Assembly (NCBI GenBank): GCA_954871525.1
Contig: OX940870.1
Coordinates: 30,494,555-30,558,554 of the forward strand
Direction of reading: 5' to 3'
Length of the DNA stretch: 64,000 nt
DNA from: Parietaria judaica
Lineage: Eukaryota > Streptophyta > Magnoliopsida > Rosales > Urticaceae
Positions 13,701-25,950 of this stretch are shown here, in pieces. The translations under genes and the position numbers were made by a program. The notes beneath the pieces are model-generated. The model saw only the letters and a list, made by a program, of their open reading frames with translations, made no database searches and had not been told where the DNA came from. How positions within the stretch are numbered: the first letter of the stretch is position 1; each line of letters starts with the position of its first letter.

Positions 13701-16149
13701 GAACGGCAAGTATTGTTCTAGATAGAGCAAGAGGGCAATTTCCTTTACTAGAGTCAGACATCTAAAATCTATATGGGATATCAATAGATAAGGTGTTCAG
13801 GGATTTAAGTTGGAAAAGTGCCTCAAATCACTAATAGATTATCTATCCCTAATTAGTCTTTTTTCAAATTATACTTGTAAAAGTACTTGTCCTACATATT
13901 CTATGTTTTTTTATTTATCTCTACGAATTTAGTAAACAATAATGAATATTTCTTTGTAGGCTATTTACTTGGCATATGAATATATCCTTGCTCATAAGAA
14001 TTTAGAAAATATGTCCATACAAAGAACCCAATATTATTTCTTCAAATGAACTTGATTTGATTGTTACTTAAATCTCAGTTTTTCAGTTGTCAATATAGGC
14101 TGAGGTGTAACTCTAGAGAATCTAACAGCTTGGTTAGAGTAAGCTATGTCGACCAACCACTCTAAAGCTTTGAGTTCTCTGTCAAAAGTTGACTTTCATC
14201 GCGATCAAACTCAAGACATGGAGATTTTACTCTATTTTCTTCCGAAATCACTCTATTGTTTAAGAACTTCAATAATCAGTCAAATAAAGAGCAAATTGTT
14301 TAAGAGCTTTTGTAATAAGTCAAACAGAAAAACAAACCTCGGTTTTTATCCCTAGAACCAATGAGACGACAGCAGCTACGATTAGAATTATGAGTGTCAA
14401 ATCTTGCCAAGCTTCCCAAAGAAATCTCTGCAAAAAAAAAAAAAGGCAGGTTTAAGAGCGGAAATCACAACTTCTGCCAAAAAAAAAGTAATTATTATTG
14501 GATTAAATGAATGGAAGTTATATTATAAGTACCCAAAAACTCCGGCCTTTTTTCCGCGGGTATGTATTTGATCCAAAGCCATTCTTCCTCTTCGACAAAT
14601 CAGTTTCGTCTCCTTCGATTCCCTTCTCTATGCTTGTTTTCAGCATAGTTGCTAACCCTTTAACCTAGAAATGCACAAATTGATCAATACGGGTGGAGAA
14701 AACTTATATATAAAGAAATGTATTAAAATCCACTTAGGTACAAACCCCTCCATATTGTTGCAACGCAGAAATGTTGTGATCCCTCGTTACTGAAGCAAGT
14801 TGTTCAAGTGCGATTCCAAAATCATTACTTGGGGTTGGAGGAGTAGCAGTTGGGCCTAATACTATAACCGGAAATAAGAGAAAATAAAATCGGAATGCAT
14901 TAGTATGATAAGTTTGTGAAACCAAAAAAGCGGCATCACATAATTTGGAAGCATTTAACAGAATAACAAGGTTTTAAAAGTTTGTTTAGAGCCAAGACCA
15001 CCGTGTTTAAACCTATCTAAAAATCATTGACATGGATTATCTATTTCTCCAAAACACTTGTATAGTATGTGCTAACGCACAACGATATATAAGGTGCATC
15101 GTCTATGATCTATCGATTTGATTCCGCGTAAAAATTAATATTTTATAATACCATGTAAAATAAAAATATACAATATTAACTCATTTACATTACACACTAT
15201 GCATTGTATTAATGAGCAGCAATGTTAAACTTAGAACCACTCTATTATACAAAATCTTCAAATATAGTAGCAATTAACTATAATCAAACATGAAGAAGAA
15301 AGAAATAATAGGGTGACATACCAATCTGCCGCTCTCCGGCCATTTTAAAGAGAAGTGCCGCCTAAATCGGAAAATTATTCAAACGTTAGAACTCGGGGAA
15401 AACAAATCCTACAGAACCTATATTTTACAAATGTTTGAAGAAAAAAATATATTACTCTTATGACTTGTGCATGGGATCTAATCATCCTCCTTCTCTGCTC
15501 TTTCTCTTCTTCCTTTTTCAAATCCAAAGTGTACCGAAAACGCCGGGAAGCGTTCAACACCAGCGCTGCTTGCTGCAAGATAGGATCAAACCAGACGTTC
15601 AAAAAACTCCTTAACGGATACAAGAATTTCCATTTCTACCTAGAATAACCATGAAAGAATGCCTCTCGATTTTTTCAGATTTTCTGCAGACCTTCCTGAT
15701 TTCGGTTTCGATTTCCACAATTTGTTCACATAATAATCAAATTCCCTAACACGAAGCCCTACAGAAAAACCGATGCTCTTACGAACAGTACAGGATTCAA
15801 TCTCGTTCAACGCGTTCAGGCATAAGAAATGGAATCTTCTACAATCCTAAACCGGCGAACTCCGTCGAAACCGCAATGCCGGTTCATTTCGGGATCCCGA
15901 ACCGAATCCCAGCGAGAGAGAAGAGAGCGTTACCCGCCAGCGCTTGAGCGTCTCGGGCGGCACATTCTTGGTGTTGTCGACGTCGAAGGGGTCCAGGGAC
16001 GAGGCGTCGTCGGTTTCCGCATCGTCGAACTCGTTCCTTGCCGACTCCTTGGCGGCCTCGAGGTCTCCGTCGCGGCGAGCGTCGGCGGCGGCGACGAGGG
16101 AGGGGCGGAGCAAGCCGTTGGTGGAAGAGCTGGAACCGAGCGACGCCAT
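4731..16149 (-). CDS. ACA9: Autoinhibited plasma-membrane-type Ca2+-ATPase (P-type IIB, ACA8/9/10 clade)
   Basis: Complete gene of 33 exons, 1096 aa, all phases closing. Exons in transcript order: 16149-15934, 15572-15456, 15361-15322, 14855-14746, 14664-14533, 14427-14338, 13341-13272, 12888-12818, 12740-12657, 12439-12362, 12287-12216, 11789-11706, 11624-11542, 10978-10870, 10797-10742, 10109-10067, 9979-9896, 9800-9663, 9150-9088, 9000-8902, 8580-8470, 8108-7941, 7679-7620, 7499-7335, 7260-7144, 6834-6736, 6590-6453, 5881-5781, 5664-5619, 5528-5394, 5285-5178, 5098-5007, 4842-4731. N-terminal calmodulin-binding/autoinhibitory segment around residues 69-90 ([19 protein letters not shown]); TGES at 331-334; PEGLPL at 461; phosphorylated Asp504 in DKTGTLT; KGAAE Lys623; TGDN 731; TGDGTND 808-814. 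The role is Ca2+ export, released from autoinhibition by Ca2+/calmodulin. Intron 16 has a GC donor. The N-terminus and FGIALEQL region look closest to ACA9, but ACA8/10 cannot be excluded. The in-frame codon at 16164 is TTG, so 16149 is the start. Confidence 0.93.
9312..9570. mobile_element. Possible retroelement (LINE/SINE 3' end) insertion in an ACA intron
   Basis: The intron between ACA exons 18 and 19 holds T-rich runs followed by moderately GC-rich, non-intronic sequence (about 9355-9560). The look is that of an inserted retroelement tail in reverse orientation. No target duplication or coding domain could be confirmed, so the boundaries are approximate. Confidence 0.25.
11215..11362. 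repeat. Short inverted repeat (foldback, MITE-like) in ACA intron 13
   Basis: Sequence around 11218-11250 (core TTGTGGTTGTTATTTG) is the imperfect reverse complement of about 11328-11358 (core AATAACAACCATAAATTA). The pair could be a small foldback element. No flanking duplication was established. Confidence 0.35.
12007..12036. repeat. (TTTA)n microsatellite in ACA intron
   Basis: About seven tandem TTTA units in the intron between ACA exons 11 and 12. Confidence 0.8.
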
Positions 16150-16249
16150 GGCCAAACGAACCAAGAGAAGCGAGAGACGAAAATGGCGAAGCGTCTTCCT
16201 TCTGCTCTGCAGACTCGGCTATAGTTAGGCGCAACACGCGGTGGCGTTG

Positions 16250-17640
16250 GGCCTCACGATTTTACCTATTTTTTAGGAACTAAAATTATTATTACTTAAT
16301 ATTTCTTTCTTTTTCTTCATTAATGGGTAAATATGTAGTTATTCTATAAAAATAAAAATATCATCATAATTTATTATTGAGATTGTCTACGTTTACGTTT
16401 TTATCTATAAGTCGGTCGATTAACCAAGAAGAGGGTAATGATAAATATGTTAACTCGGTCTTAGACTTAGAACCAGGGGCTTTTTTAGGACGTTACATCA
16501 GTCGATTAACTTTTATTGTGTTGACAGTGAAATAAGAGATTACCGCTAAAAAGAAAAACATAAAAGTATAAATGCATCAATAGCCATAATTTGAGAACGT
16601 GTGACGCTAATGTTTTATTAATTATTATAATATACTTTTTATTTTATATTTTTCTTTGTTTATAACTTTTTCTATTTTTATATAGTTTAGTCGATGATTA
16701 TATATGAATAAAAATATAAGATAGATAATTAAAAATTATAAAAGCTATATATTTTGTATAGTGTATATTATAAGACCAAAATATTAATATATGGTTTTTA
16801 GTAAACTATGTGCTAAAGGTTCATAATGTATGTCTTAATAGATTTCTAAGTACATAAGTAAAATTTAAAAATAACGTGTTTTTTCCTATACAAATATTTT
16901 ACTTTTATGAATTAAGTATAGGTGATATTATTTATTTAATTTTATTATTGAAACGCCTAGGTGGTAATATCTAATTATAGGTTTGATGAGACTATTAATA
17001 AAGAAGTGTATGTTATTTTCGGGAGGATACGCGTTTCTGACCTGGATATTAATCACGCACAACTAAGGAGTACCGTTACTTTTTATTAATATAATATTAT
17101 TCCTTAAATGAAACTTCTTGGAAATTTCCCGCCTTCCTTATTTGCTTTTCGACCCCTGTGCTCTTTCTAAATTATAGTTTGGATACTAACATATAAAAAG
17201 GTTGTCCAAATCTCTAGGGTATACTTGAATTGGTAAAATGAAATAGATCGGCATGACACAAAATGCCCCAAGCATATAAATTTATTATGGAACGGTAGTG
17301 AAATGAAAATTCAGAATTAGTACTGTAATTCACAGAAATTCACTTTTTTTTTTTAATAGAGTGGTATTGTTGATTAAAATTACAAGATGTACTACTCACT
17401 AATGTTATTATTAGCTAAAATTATAAATGTACACACATTTTGTGTTTTCTTGGAATTGAACCAAAACCATCTCGAAGAGTTATGTAGTTGGGTTACCATT
17501 AGACGAAACAAGATTGGTTTCACTGATAATTGCCCAATACGCATAAAATAAAATTTGAAGAGGGGTGCGGGGAAAAATTCATCAATGATATATCATTAAA
17601 ATAAGTATTCAATACGTATGTCGATGTTCACTCTAAATTC
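16250..17640. other. AT-rich intergenic region upstream of ACA
   Basis: The first few hundred bases should include the ACA promoter. The rest is AT-rich with no coding signal. Around 17430-17510 a stretch resembles a reversed tRNA-like or SINE remnant, but too weakly to call. Confidence 0.4.
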
Positions 17641-17876
17641 TATTAGTATCTTTACTAAAATGAAATTTTTCTTTCAATCGAGTCAAAATGATTGATTATA
17701 GATATTAATGAAATACAAAAGTTGTTTTCTCAATTTTTCAGGGCGGAGAGAGTATACATTTGAGCGGGACCAACAAAGGTGAGCCAAAAATAAAGAGCAT
17801 GTTTATTAGTATCTTGATTAAAATAAAGTTTTTCTTTAAATCAAGTCAAATGAATGGTTATAGATAATGTTGATGT
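17641..17876. repeat. Two diverged direct repeats of about 68 bp
   Basis: 17641-17708 and 17808-17876 share the pattern TTAGTATCTT, then TTTTTCTTT, then AATCAAGTCAAA or a close variant, then GATTATAGAT. They are separated by about 100 bp and lie just before the GC-rich LTR-like block. Confidence 0.5.
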
Positions 17877-17889
17877 TGAAATTTAGATC

Positions 17890-18850
17890 AAACATTGTAG
17901 CGGCCCATTTGCTCATAGTGGGCCGGGTCCGTTGTCGTTTGTAGACTTCTATTGGGCTTGGAGTGAGAATTTATGCGCCTTTGGCTGGTCGGGCCGTCCA
18001 CTAACCTTTGGTCCAGAACAGGATCATTCGTTACTTGTTACCGCAGGGCCTTAGTTAGAAGGGCCAAGGCTCGGGTTACAGGTCTGGTGATCGCTGATAA
18101 CTGGGACCCCCGTAGGGTAGGTCAGCGATCGGCCTTCGGCGAACCCCAATACATCGGACCATCCGCTAACCGTCGGCTTGGAATCGGGTCCTTTAGACCA
18201 TCGCCACATAGTCTGTATACCTCTGCTAGGTGGTCGGATAAGACTAGGGTATAGACCGATGACTACTGAGAACCATAACCTCCGTAGGGCAGGTCGCTGA
18301 TCAGGCCATGATTTTCTTCAAGGCTCCCACTCTAATGTTGAATGTCTCAAAATCTGGAAAGACGAACACCTAAGTCAGGGTGAACTGGGGGATGCCCCCG
18401 TATTCACCGCTGATGCTCAACATTAGTATAGTATTTTTTAAAGCGGGAATTTTATAGTTTTAGAGAGCGTTTGAATGAATCAAGTTCCTATTTATAGGAG
18501 GGTCCATTTGCCTATATTCAATTAAAATCACTTTAGGGGGCCTCCGCGGGTAAAATATTAATTATTTGACCAGCGGGCGTCGTGACACGCTCCACGCACG
18601 CTCACGTGTGATTTGGAGGTCTCACGTGTGTACGCACGTGGGGTCCCATCTAAAATAAAGAACAGTCAATAATTCTATGTAGTTTTCCCCGTTAACGATG
18701 TGACTACTCCCCGAGAGTTTGTAGTATGACTTCTGTAAATATTAATATAGTTTACACGACAATCTAGAAAGTCATGTAAACCTAATTTACACGATAAACT
18801 TGATATGTTATCGATAGTTAGAATACTTCCACTACATCAGAACCGTAGTG
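17890..18850 (-). mobile_element. Probable degraded LTR (solo-LTR-like block, Ty3/gypsy type)
   Basis: An island of GC-rich sequence (17890-18440) precedes a 'leader-like' part (18440-18660) in otherwise AT-rich DNA. The organisation, with wording such as AACACCTAAGTCAG and GGGGGATGCCCCCG followed by a TTTATAG-containing stretch, resembles gypsy LTRs seen in reverse. The block starts TGTAG at about 17897 and a CTACA occurs near 18833-18837, but no matching 5-bp target duplication was found, so boundaries and class are uncertain. No gag or pol coding is present. Confidence 0.3.
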
Positions 18851-21248
18851 TACCAATTTTACTACCCTTTCAAAATCGCAGTATGTGTTTGTACTAATGA
18901 TGGAAAAAGGTATGGAGAGACTTTTTTGGTAGAGACTCCTTGCTCGAAAATAAGAGTAGCTAAAGGGTCGGGACCGCCACAACGCCCAACTGTTACCTCT
19001 TTTTTGTTTTTCATAGAGTCGCCTCTAGGAGGAAGAAAAACTCTATTTTTTAGGGAGCTGGAAAAAAAATCAAGTTTTGGCTAGATACATGTGAATACGA
19101 GTGAGATTATTGTCACCAAATATTTTGTGATGTGAAAAGTTTGAATCTTGGAGAGATGCGTGGCGTTCAGTCAATAATTTATCTTGTTGCGTAATGTTTT
19201 CTCCTCCTTGTTGTGAAGCTTGGCAAGATCACGGGCGTGCAATCGAGGTCGGGAGGGCTTCGTACGGATGTGCTAAGCCGATACTCACAACCCCGAAAAT
19301 GGGCCAAAAGTGGATTGTGTTTTTTTCTGCATTATATTGCATAAAAAATATTAATACAGGGGTATATTTGAAAAGGGGCATGTGCATCTCTTAGTGAATG
19401 CGAGACCCGTATAGTGGTTGACTTATAATATACGGACGTGGATGCCATTATAAACTATAATAGTGCTAGAGACACAATTTATATTGTTCTATTTTTTTTA
19501 TTTTGAAGATATTTTGTTCTATTTCTTAACATTGCCGAAAATGCACTATTAATGAGTTAATTGCATTTCGGGGAACATATTATATTCTATATTTAAATAG
19601 AAAATATAAAAAGGTTTGAAGTTGAAATATGTTATCTGGAAATGCTTGGAAAACAAGATTAGAGGGAAGTTGCATGCTTCAAACTTAATTTTTTTTAGGG
19701 GGATAGCCAAAATTGCATGAAAGTTTCAACAATTTAAATTAAGTGTATTATTTATTTTTGTTGCCTCAAAGGCAAAAAAAAACAAATTACCAACACGCAT
19801 TTGCCTGTACAAATGCATTTTTTAGTACATTAAATTTTTTATGTGAAAAAATAAATTTGAACCAAATAAACTCTAATGTAGTTTCATGTAAAATTGTAAT
19901 AATTAAATGATATTACGTAGGCTATGTATATGGACACCAAAACTCGGGAAACTGCCACGGTGATTCTTGGGATGTCGACCGGTTACTGAAAATTAGAGAA
20001 TATCGTTACAAAAAACTCACGATAAATAAACGGGGTTACAAATTTTATAATACCAGAGAAAAGATATATAGCGATTTGAGTAGGGGGAAAAATGAAGAAG
20101 ACCCGTTGTAAAGCCATGCAATTTTTGTTTTCTGTCAAAAAATTAAAATCTATGGCCTTAACTAACCAATCATTTTTCGAACTTCAGGCTTAATAATGGC
20201 CCTTAGTTCGGTACTACTAATCGTTAACCAACGTATTCATAAATCTAATTAGTAGAGGTTGACATCGACTACATTTAAATATCAATCACAAATAATAACT
20301 AAGATAATATGATATACTTAGAGCACGGGTTAAAAAAACCGAAAATCTTATACCGATATAAAGGGCATGCATTCGAATCATTGAGACTCAGAACTCGTGA
20401 CGTGAATGAGGTATGATTTTGCGAGTAAGCTAATATAGAAATCACGTGAAAGAAATAGCTAATCGACCTTAATTATTTAGAATCTTATTTAGTCGATACC
20501 TAAAACTGATTGTTTCTTTTTTAATTTTTTTTCATTAAGATAAAATAAAATACCAATATTATCCCTTTCAACTTTAACTTTCAGATTCAAATGATCTGAA
20601 AATTTTCATCTCCCTCCACAATTTTTAAACGTTTCTTCTTTCCTCTCACCTTCAAACTTCTCTCTCTCGGAATTATCTTCTTCTTCTTGTTATTCTTCTT
20701 CTTTTTCAGTAATAAACCCGACAAACATCGTGTTTTTTTTTCTCCGGCGACATCATCTTCTTCCTTTCTCCGACGAGTACCTCCTCCACAATCTTTCTCA
20801 GACGAACATCTTTTTATTTCTTTTTTCGGTGATTGTCATCTTTTTTCTTTTATAGCATCACGGGCGAGCATTGTTTTCGTCCTCTAAGTTAAGTTTTTTT
20901 TTTTTTCTTCAAGAATCTTTCGCGTATATGGAATTAAATGATCAAAATATATATCATTAAGTATATTTTTGAACATTCTTTTGTCTTTCAAAGGGCAGTA
21001 GTGGTCGGCGGAAATTAGAGAAGAAAGTAAATAAAATATGACGAAAAACTATAAATGAATTGGCGTGATGCATGCCGTTGCCATGCATGCAGAAGATAAA
21101 CGCGACTCCACTTTTATACTTTTCATTTCACACCAAAGCCATGCAATATTCTTCTCATTCTTTTTTATTTTATTTTATTTTATTTCTTATATTTTTCAAC
21201 TCTGACTGACGGGGATTCTTTGCACATTCCCTCTCCAATACGTTTTAT

Positions 21249-21250
<2 letters not shown>
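18851..21250. other. Intergenic region without recognised genes
   Basis: This stretch has mixed composition. A moderately GC-rich patch at 19190-19320 may be a retroelement remnant. A CT-rich patch at about 20640-20900 looks like a 5'-leader or promoter remnant without a recognisable following gene. I see no conserved protein. Confidence 0.4.

Positions 21251-21252
<2 letters not shown>

Positions 21253-21305
<53 letters not shown>
21253..21305. repeat. (AT)n microsatellite
   Basis: About 26 uninterrupted AT units. Confidence 0.95.
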
Positions 21306-21306
<1 letters not shown>

Positions 21307-21368
21307 CAAATTCGTTGTCCTTGATATTGATATACTAGTAATCCATCCACATAACTTCATTTTTGGCA

Positions 21369-22217
21369 TACCATATTAGGGGTGAAAATTTTGTACTCGT
21401 TTTTCGGTTTTGTCCCGGTTCTGGTCCCGGTACCGGACCGTTTTGGGCAAAAAATCAGGTTTTTCTTTATAGTATAACCTAAAAAGGGACGTCCCAGTTC
21501 CGGTTTGAAAAACCAAAACCAAAACCAATTCAAAATATGAAATTCCCGGTTTTCTTGTCCCGGTTCCGGTTTTATGTCGTTTTGTTATAAGTTTGTCGTT
21601 TTTAGCATGTCATTTCTTATAAGTCGTTTACTAATTATGTTTTTAATCCATTATTTTATTTTTTTCACCCCATTATTTTAACATGTCATTTATTTTTCAG
21701 CCATTACACGGTATTTTATTTAACATGTCATTTCTTATATGTCGTTTTGTTATAAAAAAAATAATTTGTTTGTACTCTGTATTTACTATTAGCATTTTAG
21801 ACTCGATTTTTTGCACTGAGATTTGAATTTGGTATTGTGAAGTTCACGACGTGAACTCGGATCTTGCATTTGTTTATTTCGTATTTTACTTTTGTACTCG
21901 GATTTGGTATTTAACATTTTGGATTTACTCGGATGTGCTATTTTACATTGTGGATTTACTCTGATTTGGTATTTTTCATGTTTCTATCTTGGATTTTGGC
22001 TCGGATTTGTCCCGGTTTTCGTCCCGAAATTCGGTCCTAAAAAAATTGGGATTTTAATCGGTGTCCCGGTCCTGGTCCCGTTTTTTATTTAAATAAAAAA
22101 CAAGGACTTTTCAGAACCAAAACCAAAACCGGGATAGAAAAATGTATCCCGATTTTTCCGGGACAAAAAATAGTCAAATTCTTGGTTCCCGGTTCTGGTT
22201 TCAGCCCTATACCATAT
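21369..22217. mobile_element. Non-autonomous hAT element with perfect 8-bp target duplication
   Basis: The element runs from 21377 to 22209 (833 bp). It begins TAGGGGTGAAAA and ends TTTCAGCCCTA, an imperfect terminal inverted repeat. Identical 8-bp flanks TACCATAT lie at 21369-21376 and 22210-22217, as expected for a hAT insertion. Subterminal regions carry many copies of CCCGGT/CCGGTTCCGG-type motifs, typical of transposase-binding arrays. There is no transposase; open frames inside are low-complexity shadows. Confidence 0.85.
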
Positions 22218-23640
22218 GTAGGTATACAAACTTCATTTGTATATACCTCTCTATAAACCCTTTCTTTATTCTATTTTTAATTTTTAATTCAGAAAATAAA
22301 TTTAAAATTATGTTTTTAAAATATTTTAAATAATGTGTTTGATTATGTTCTTTTTTCCAACTGTATTTAAAAATTTAAAAATTATATTAAAATACATAAA
22401 GCAAATTTAGAAATCATAACCAAACAGTGTATTAACTTTCATTTCTCTAAATATCCAAAACACTTTTCATTATGTTGGAAACTTTAAATTTTAATTAATA
22501 TATACAATTTAGAAATAAAATAACTGTTATTCAATTAAATCTCCATATTCTAATTAAATAAGTTGTGTTCGACTTCGACACGTTTTATGAAGAAACGGGG
22601 TTTTCTTTTGTTTCTATTTTTGTTAGCAGCCACGTCGACATGTCTCCTCGTCGTCGTGTATTCATTCATTTAAAGGGAATTAAAACGTGACAACCTTTAT
22701 CTCATGTATCGTATGTAACTAACTATGTATAACCCGTGTACTAGGTGGACCCAAATAAAGGACAGCTTGATCTTATTATTTTCGACATGAAAAAATTTTC
22801 AATTTCAATTTTTGATATTCGTCTTCTATAATTTTTGTGTTTTGGTGGACGATTCAAGAGATATGAATTTACGTGATTATATATAAATTAAGTCATATTT
22901 TAAGGCATAAGTAATTAAGTTAATATCATTCGACATCGATCGCTCTCTTCCTATTGGTTGGCACGTTCACACTTATGATTTATAATTTCTTCAAGAGATC
23001 AGTTGCGTCAATATCTAAAACTTTATTGTCTTCCATTACCTTTGTCAAGTTGGTGCATAAACTCTTGAAAGTATCTCTATCTGCAGCTTTCGTTTATTCA
23101 AATTAAGTAAAATCCCAAATTGAGGAAATATGAAACTTGAGTGAGGATTGTCGAGGAATAGTCAAAGGAAATTTGAGATTATGAGAATTTGGGTTAGAAA
23201 TTGTGTCAAATAATTGTGGGTTCAGAATAGAGAACAAATATTTTTGGGATTAGGGGAATGAATGCCAATGAGAAAATTATAGGGTAAAGTGGGAATAAAG
23301 AGCCCTAATTAATTTAGGAATTGTAGCCTAAATATTAAAGTCAAATGATTTTAATTTTTTTAAAAAAACAGAGGCCCTAAATAATTGGGAATTAGGAGCC
23401 CGCATATTAAAGTTGACTGGTTTTTATTATATTTTTATTGGACCCAAAATTTAAATTAAGTGATTTTAATAAATAAAAAAATTAATTCAAGCGATTTTGA
23501 GGCCCATAAATTTGATTTTTGGGGTCCCCAAATATAAGATTATTTATTTAACTGAAGGCGCGCGCCTACTCCACCGCCCCTCATGCATGACTCTCCGTGG
23601 GGGTAAGAGTGAAATCTAAAGATCGTCATATATATAGATA
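22218..23640. other. AT-rich intergenic region
   Basis: No gene or clear mobile element seen. The sequence is AT-rich with scattered short direct similarities around 23260-23530 (alternating phrases about AATTAGGGCCC-like motifs). Confidence 0.4.
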
Positions 23641-23920
23641 GGGAAACTTCAGTTTGTATGCCAGGTAGAGCATGCGTTTTTGGAAAAGTACCCGAGTTTG
23701 TTAAATTACAAAATTATGCCTCAACATACTTTTTGTCTTTACATATACACTTTTTAAACACTTTTTAAACACTTTAAACTATGCTCCAGAAACTGATTAT
23801 GTTACATAAACACTTTTTGTCTTTACATAAACACTTTTGGGGCATATTTTTGTAATTTAACAAACTTGGGTACTTTTTCAAAAACACATGCTCTACTGGA
23901 CATACTTATTGAAGTTTTCG
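23641..23920. mobile_element. MITE of about 280 bp with long imperfect terminal inverted repeats
   Basis: The left arm (23641-23718) and the right arm (23842-23920) are imperfect reverse complements over about 75 bp, sharing GTAGAGCATG, AAAAGTACCC and TTTGTTAAATTACAAAA. The core is a short tandem of ACACTTTTT-type units. Flanks are TA-rich, so the target duplication cannot be read. Confidence 0.7.
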
Positions 23921-24332
23921 TATATATATATATATGTATGTATTCACGAGAATGTCATTTTCTGCATGATCAAAAAGTGAAGATTTATATTTGACTAAGT
24001 AAAAAGCTTCCTATGATAGTTTGTTTAAAACAACAAATTCATGGTCGAATAGAGTCTAAAGCCGAATCTAAGATCGAGTTTCAATTTCAAAGAGGTTTTT
24101 TCACACAATCGATTCTAATTCTAAAACTAAGATCCTCGTTCATTAATTTTAAAAACCTAGTACTGGGGTCATGTTTTATATTTAGGCCTGCCGTCGAGCC
24201 AATAAAAAAACATGAGAATTGGTGAGGCATTTGGGCCTGACCTCTTAGGTGGATCGTGGAGAGTTGGTCTTTAGGAGGGTCCAATAGCCTAAATAAAATC
24301 CATACAACAATTAGACATCAAGAAGTAACTAA

Positions 24333-24460
24333 AAAGTTGTGGTTGCTAGGATAGTCTAGTGGTAATTCCACATCACGTTCAAAGTAGAGGTTGTGGGTTC
24401 GATCTTCATAGACGTATTCCTTATTATAATTATTCAAGTTAACTGATCTACTCGGTTGAC
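24333..24460 (+). mobile_element. tRNA-derived SINE (head region)
   Basis: A polymerase III A-box-like motif TAGTCTAGTGG (about 24351) is followed about 40 bp downstream by a B-box-like GTGGGTTCGATCTTC (about 24390). The spacing and sequence match a tRNA-related SINE head. It does not fold as an obvious intact tRNA gene. The 3' end is not certain. Confidence 0.55.
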
Positions 24461-25310
24461 GACAAGAAAACAAAATTTACATTAATTACTCTTTTTACTT
24501 TTTTTACTAGTAAGAAGTACTGAGGGCGTACACAAATTTTTACCGTTTACATCATGGTCCTAAATTTCCCAAAAAGTTGTCGGTATACCCGCGGCATGCC
24601 CGCGAAATGAAGGCAACGAAATGGCATCCAAAACAGCATTTAAAACCATGGTACTATTACTAACTATCTCTATTATATTATAAAATAATACTTATTACTC
24701 TAATAGTAAATAAGAATTAGTATTATATATATTACTAATTCAATTAATTGTTAATGTTGATGAAATCATTTTATAATTGTTTATATTAATATGTATAATT
24801 ATTTAATATTAAGAATTGTATATAACTGTTTTTATAATTGTATGATATTTCAAACATTAATATTAATATTATATATTTATTTTGTTATGTATAATTCAAA
24901 CATAAAATTTCAATTAATATTAATAATAATAAAATAATAATAGAATTTCGATTGATGAACAAAAAGGAAAATGGAACTCTTTAATTTTGTACTCACTCTC
25001 GGCTGCGTGTCGTGTCCTTTGAGTACGAAACTGAATCGATGACCCGTTTCTTTTCCCCTACTCGTAAATCACATTTAATCTTCATTTTTCACACCTTAAA
25101 TTAAATCTTTACACATTGTCAAAATCGTAATTGATTTTTTCTATACATAAAAGAAAAAGATTTACTCAAACTTTATTGTATATTTATACATTAAAAAAAA
25201 TATTAACCATAACATAACCCAATTCGGATGTATCAGAAGGAAAAAAAAAAAAACCCGAATAATCGAGCACATGTTACTTGACCGACCCGAACCAAACCCG
25301 AGTGTATATC
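24461..25310. other. AT-rich region upstream of RPL7
   Basis: Very AT-rich DNA (24650-24960 especially), without coding signal, leading into the RPL7 promoter. Confidence 0.4.
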
Positions 25311-25315
25311 AGCAA

Positions 25316-25336
25316 AAACCCTAACACGTATATAAA
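25316..25336 (+). promoter_or_regulatory. Telo-box and TATA box of RPL7
   Basis: AAACCCTAA at 25316-25324 is the telo-box commonly found in plant ribosomal-protein promoters. It is followed directly by TATATAAA at 25329-25336. A pyrimidine-rich likely start region lies at about 25365-25400. Confidence 0.65.
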
Positions 25337-25950
25337 CCTTCCCACCGCCGCCAGAGGAAATCCAATCTCACATTTCTCTGACTCTCGCCGTCGTCCGTCG
25401 CCGTCGCCGGAAACTGTAAGCTTCCTTTCATGTCTGACTCTTACCGACTCCATTGTTCCACTCTGTATCCGATTCTCTCTGAACTGTAATCGGATCCGTG
25501 ATTGGTTCCTCGTTCCACAGTTTGTGGAAATGCAATTTTTGTGTGTGTGTGGTGATTTTCCTGGCATAGGTATCTGTCGAATTTGTTTGTAATTGTATGA
25601 GTTAGCTTCGCAATTTCACCGCTTTGCTGTTTAATTTCGATGTTATTGGTCTGGTCCAATGTTCGATCTTGATTTGGGAAGAAATGGTATTTACAGTGTT
25701 GATAAGTGATGGTGTTTCTGGGTTTTGGTTCAGAAACATGTTTATTCACTTTTGATTGAAAGTGTTCGTTATATTATATGACTGAAAACCCTGATTTGAA
25801 TACAAAGCTCATTACTTTCTCGGGTTTAATTGTTTGTTCATTTGAGTTCGATAAGCATTTCCTTTAAATATCCGGTTTTTTCGTATGAAAGAGCTGAATT
25901 TTTACTTAATGGGAAGATCTTGTTGAATTACAGATTTCGTTGTGCATAAA

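Noticed and set aside
16150..16164. A five-codon N-terminal extension of the Ca2+-ATPase starting at 16164
   Set aside because: The codon at 16164 is TTG; the first ATG in frame is at 16149.
15829..16283. Several overlapping frames on the plus strand around 15829-16283
   Set aside because: They are antisense shadows of the GC-rich first exon of the Ca2+-ATPase; the minus-strand frame matches the family and splices correctly.
21253..22209. Repeat arrays considered as CRISPR
   Set aside because: Repeats are microsatellite or subterminal transposon motifs of irregular spacing in a plant nuclear genome; no spacers or cas genes.
21892..22333. Open frames in the hAT element (21892-22092, 22142-22333)
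   Set aside because: They read through subterminal repeats and AT-rich DNA; no transposase domain.
24333..24420. Possible intact tRNA gene
   Set aside because: A and B boxes are present but I could not form a convincing cloverleaf; SINE is the better reading.
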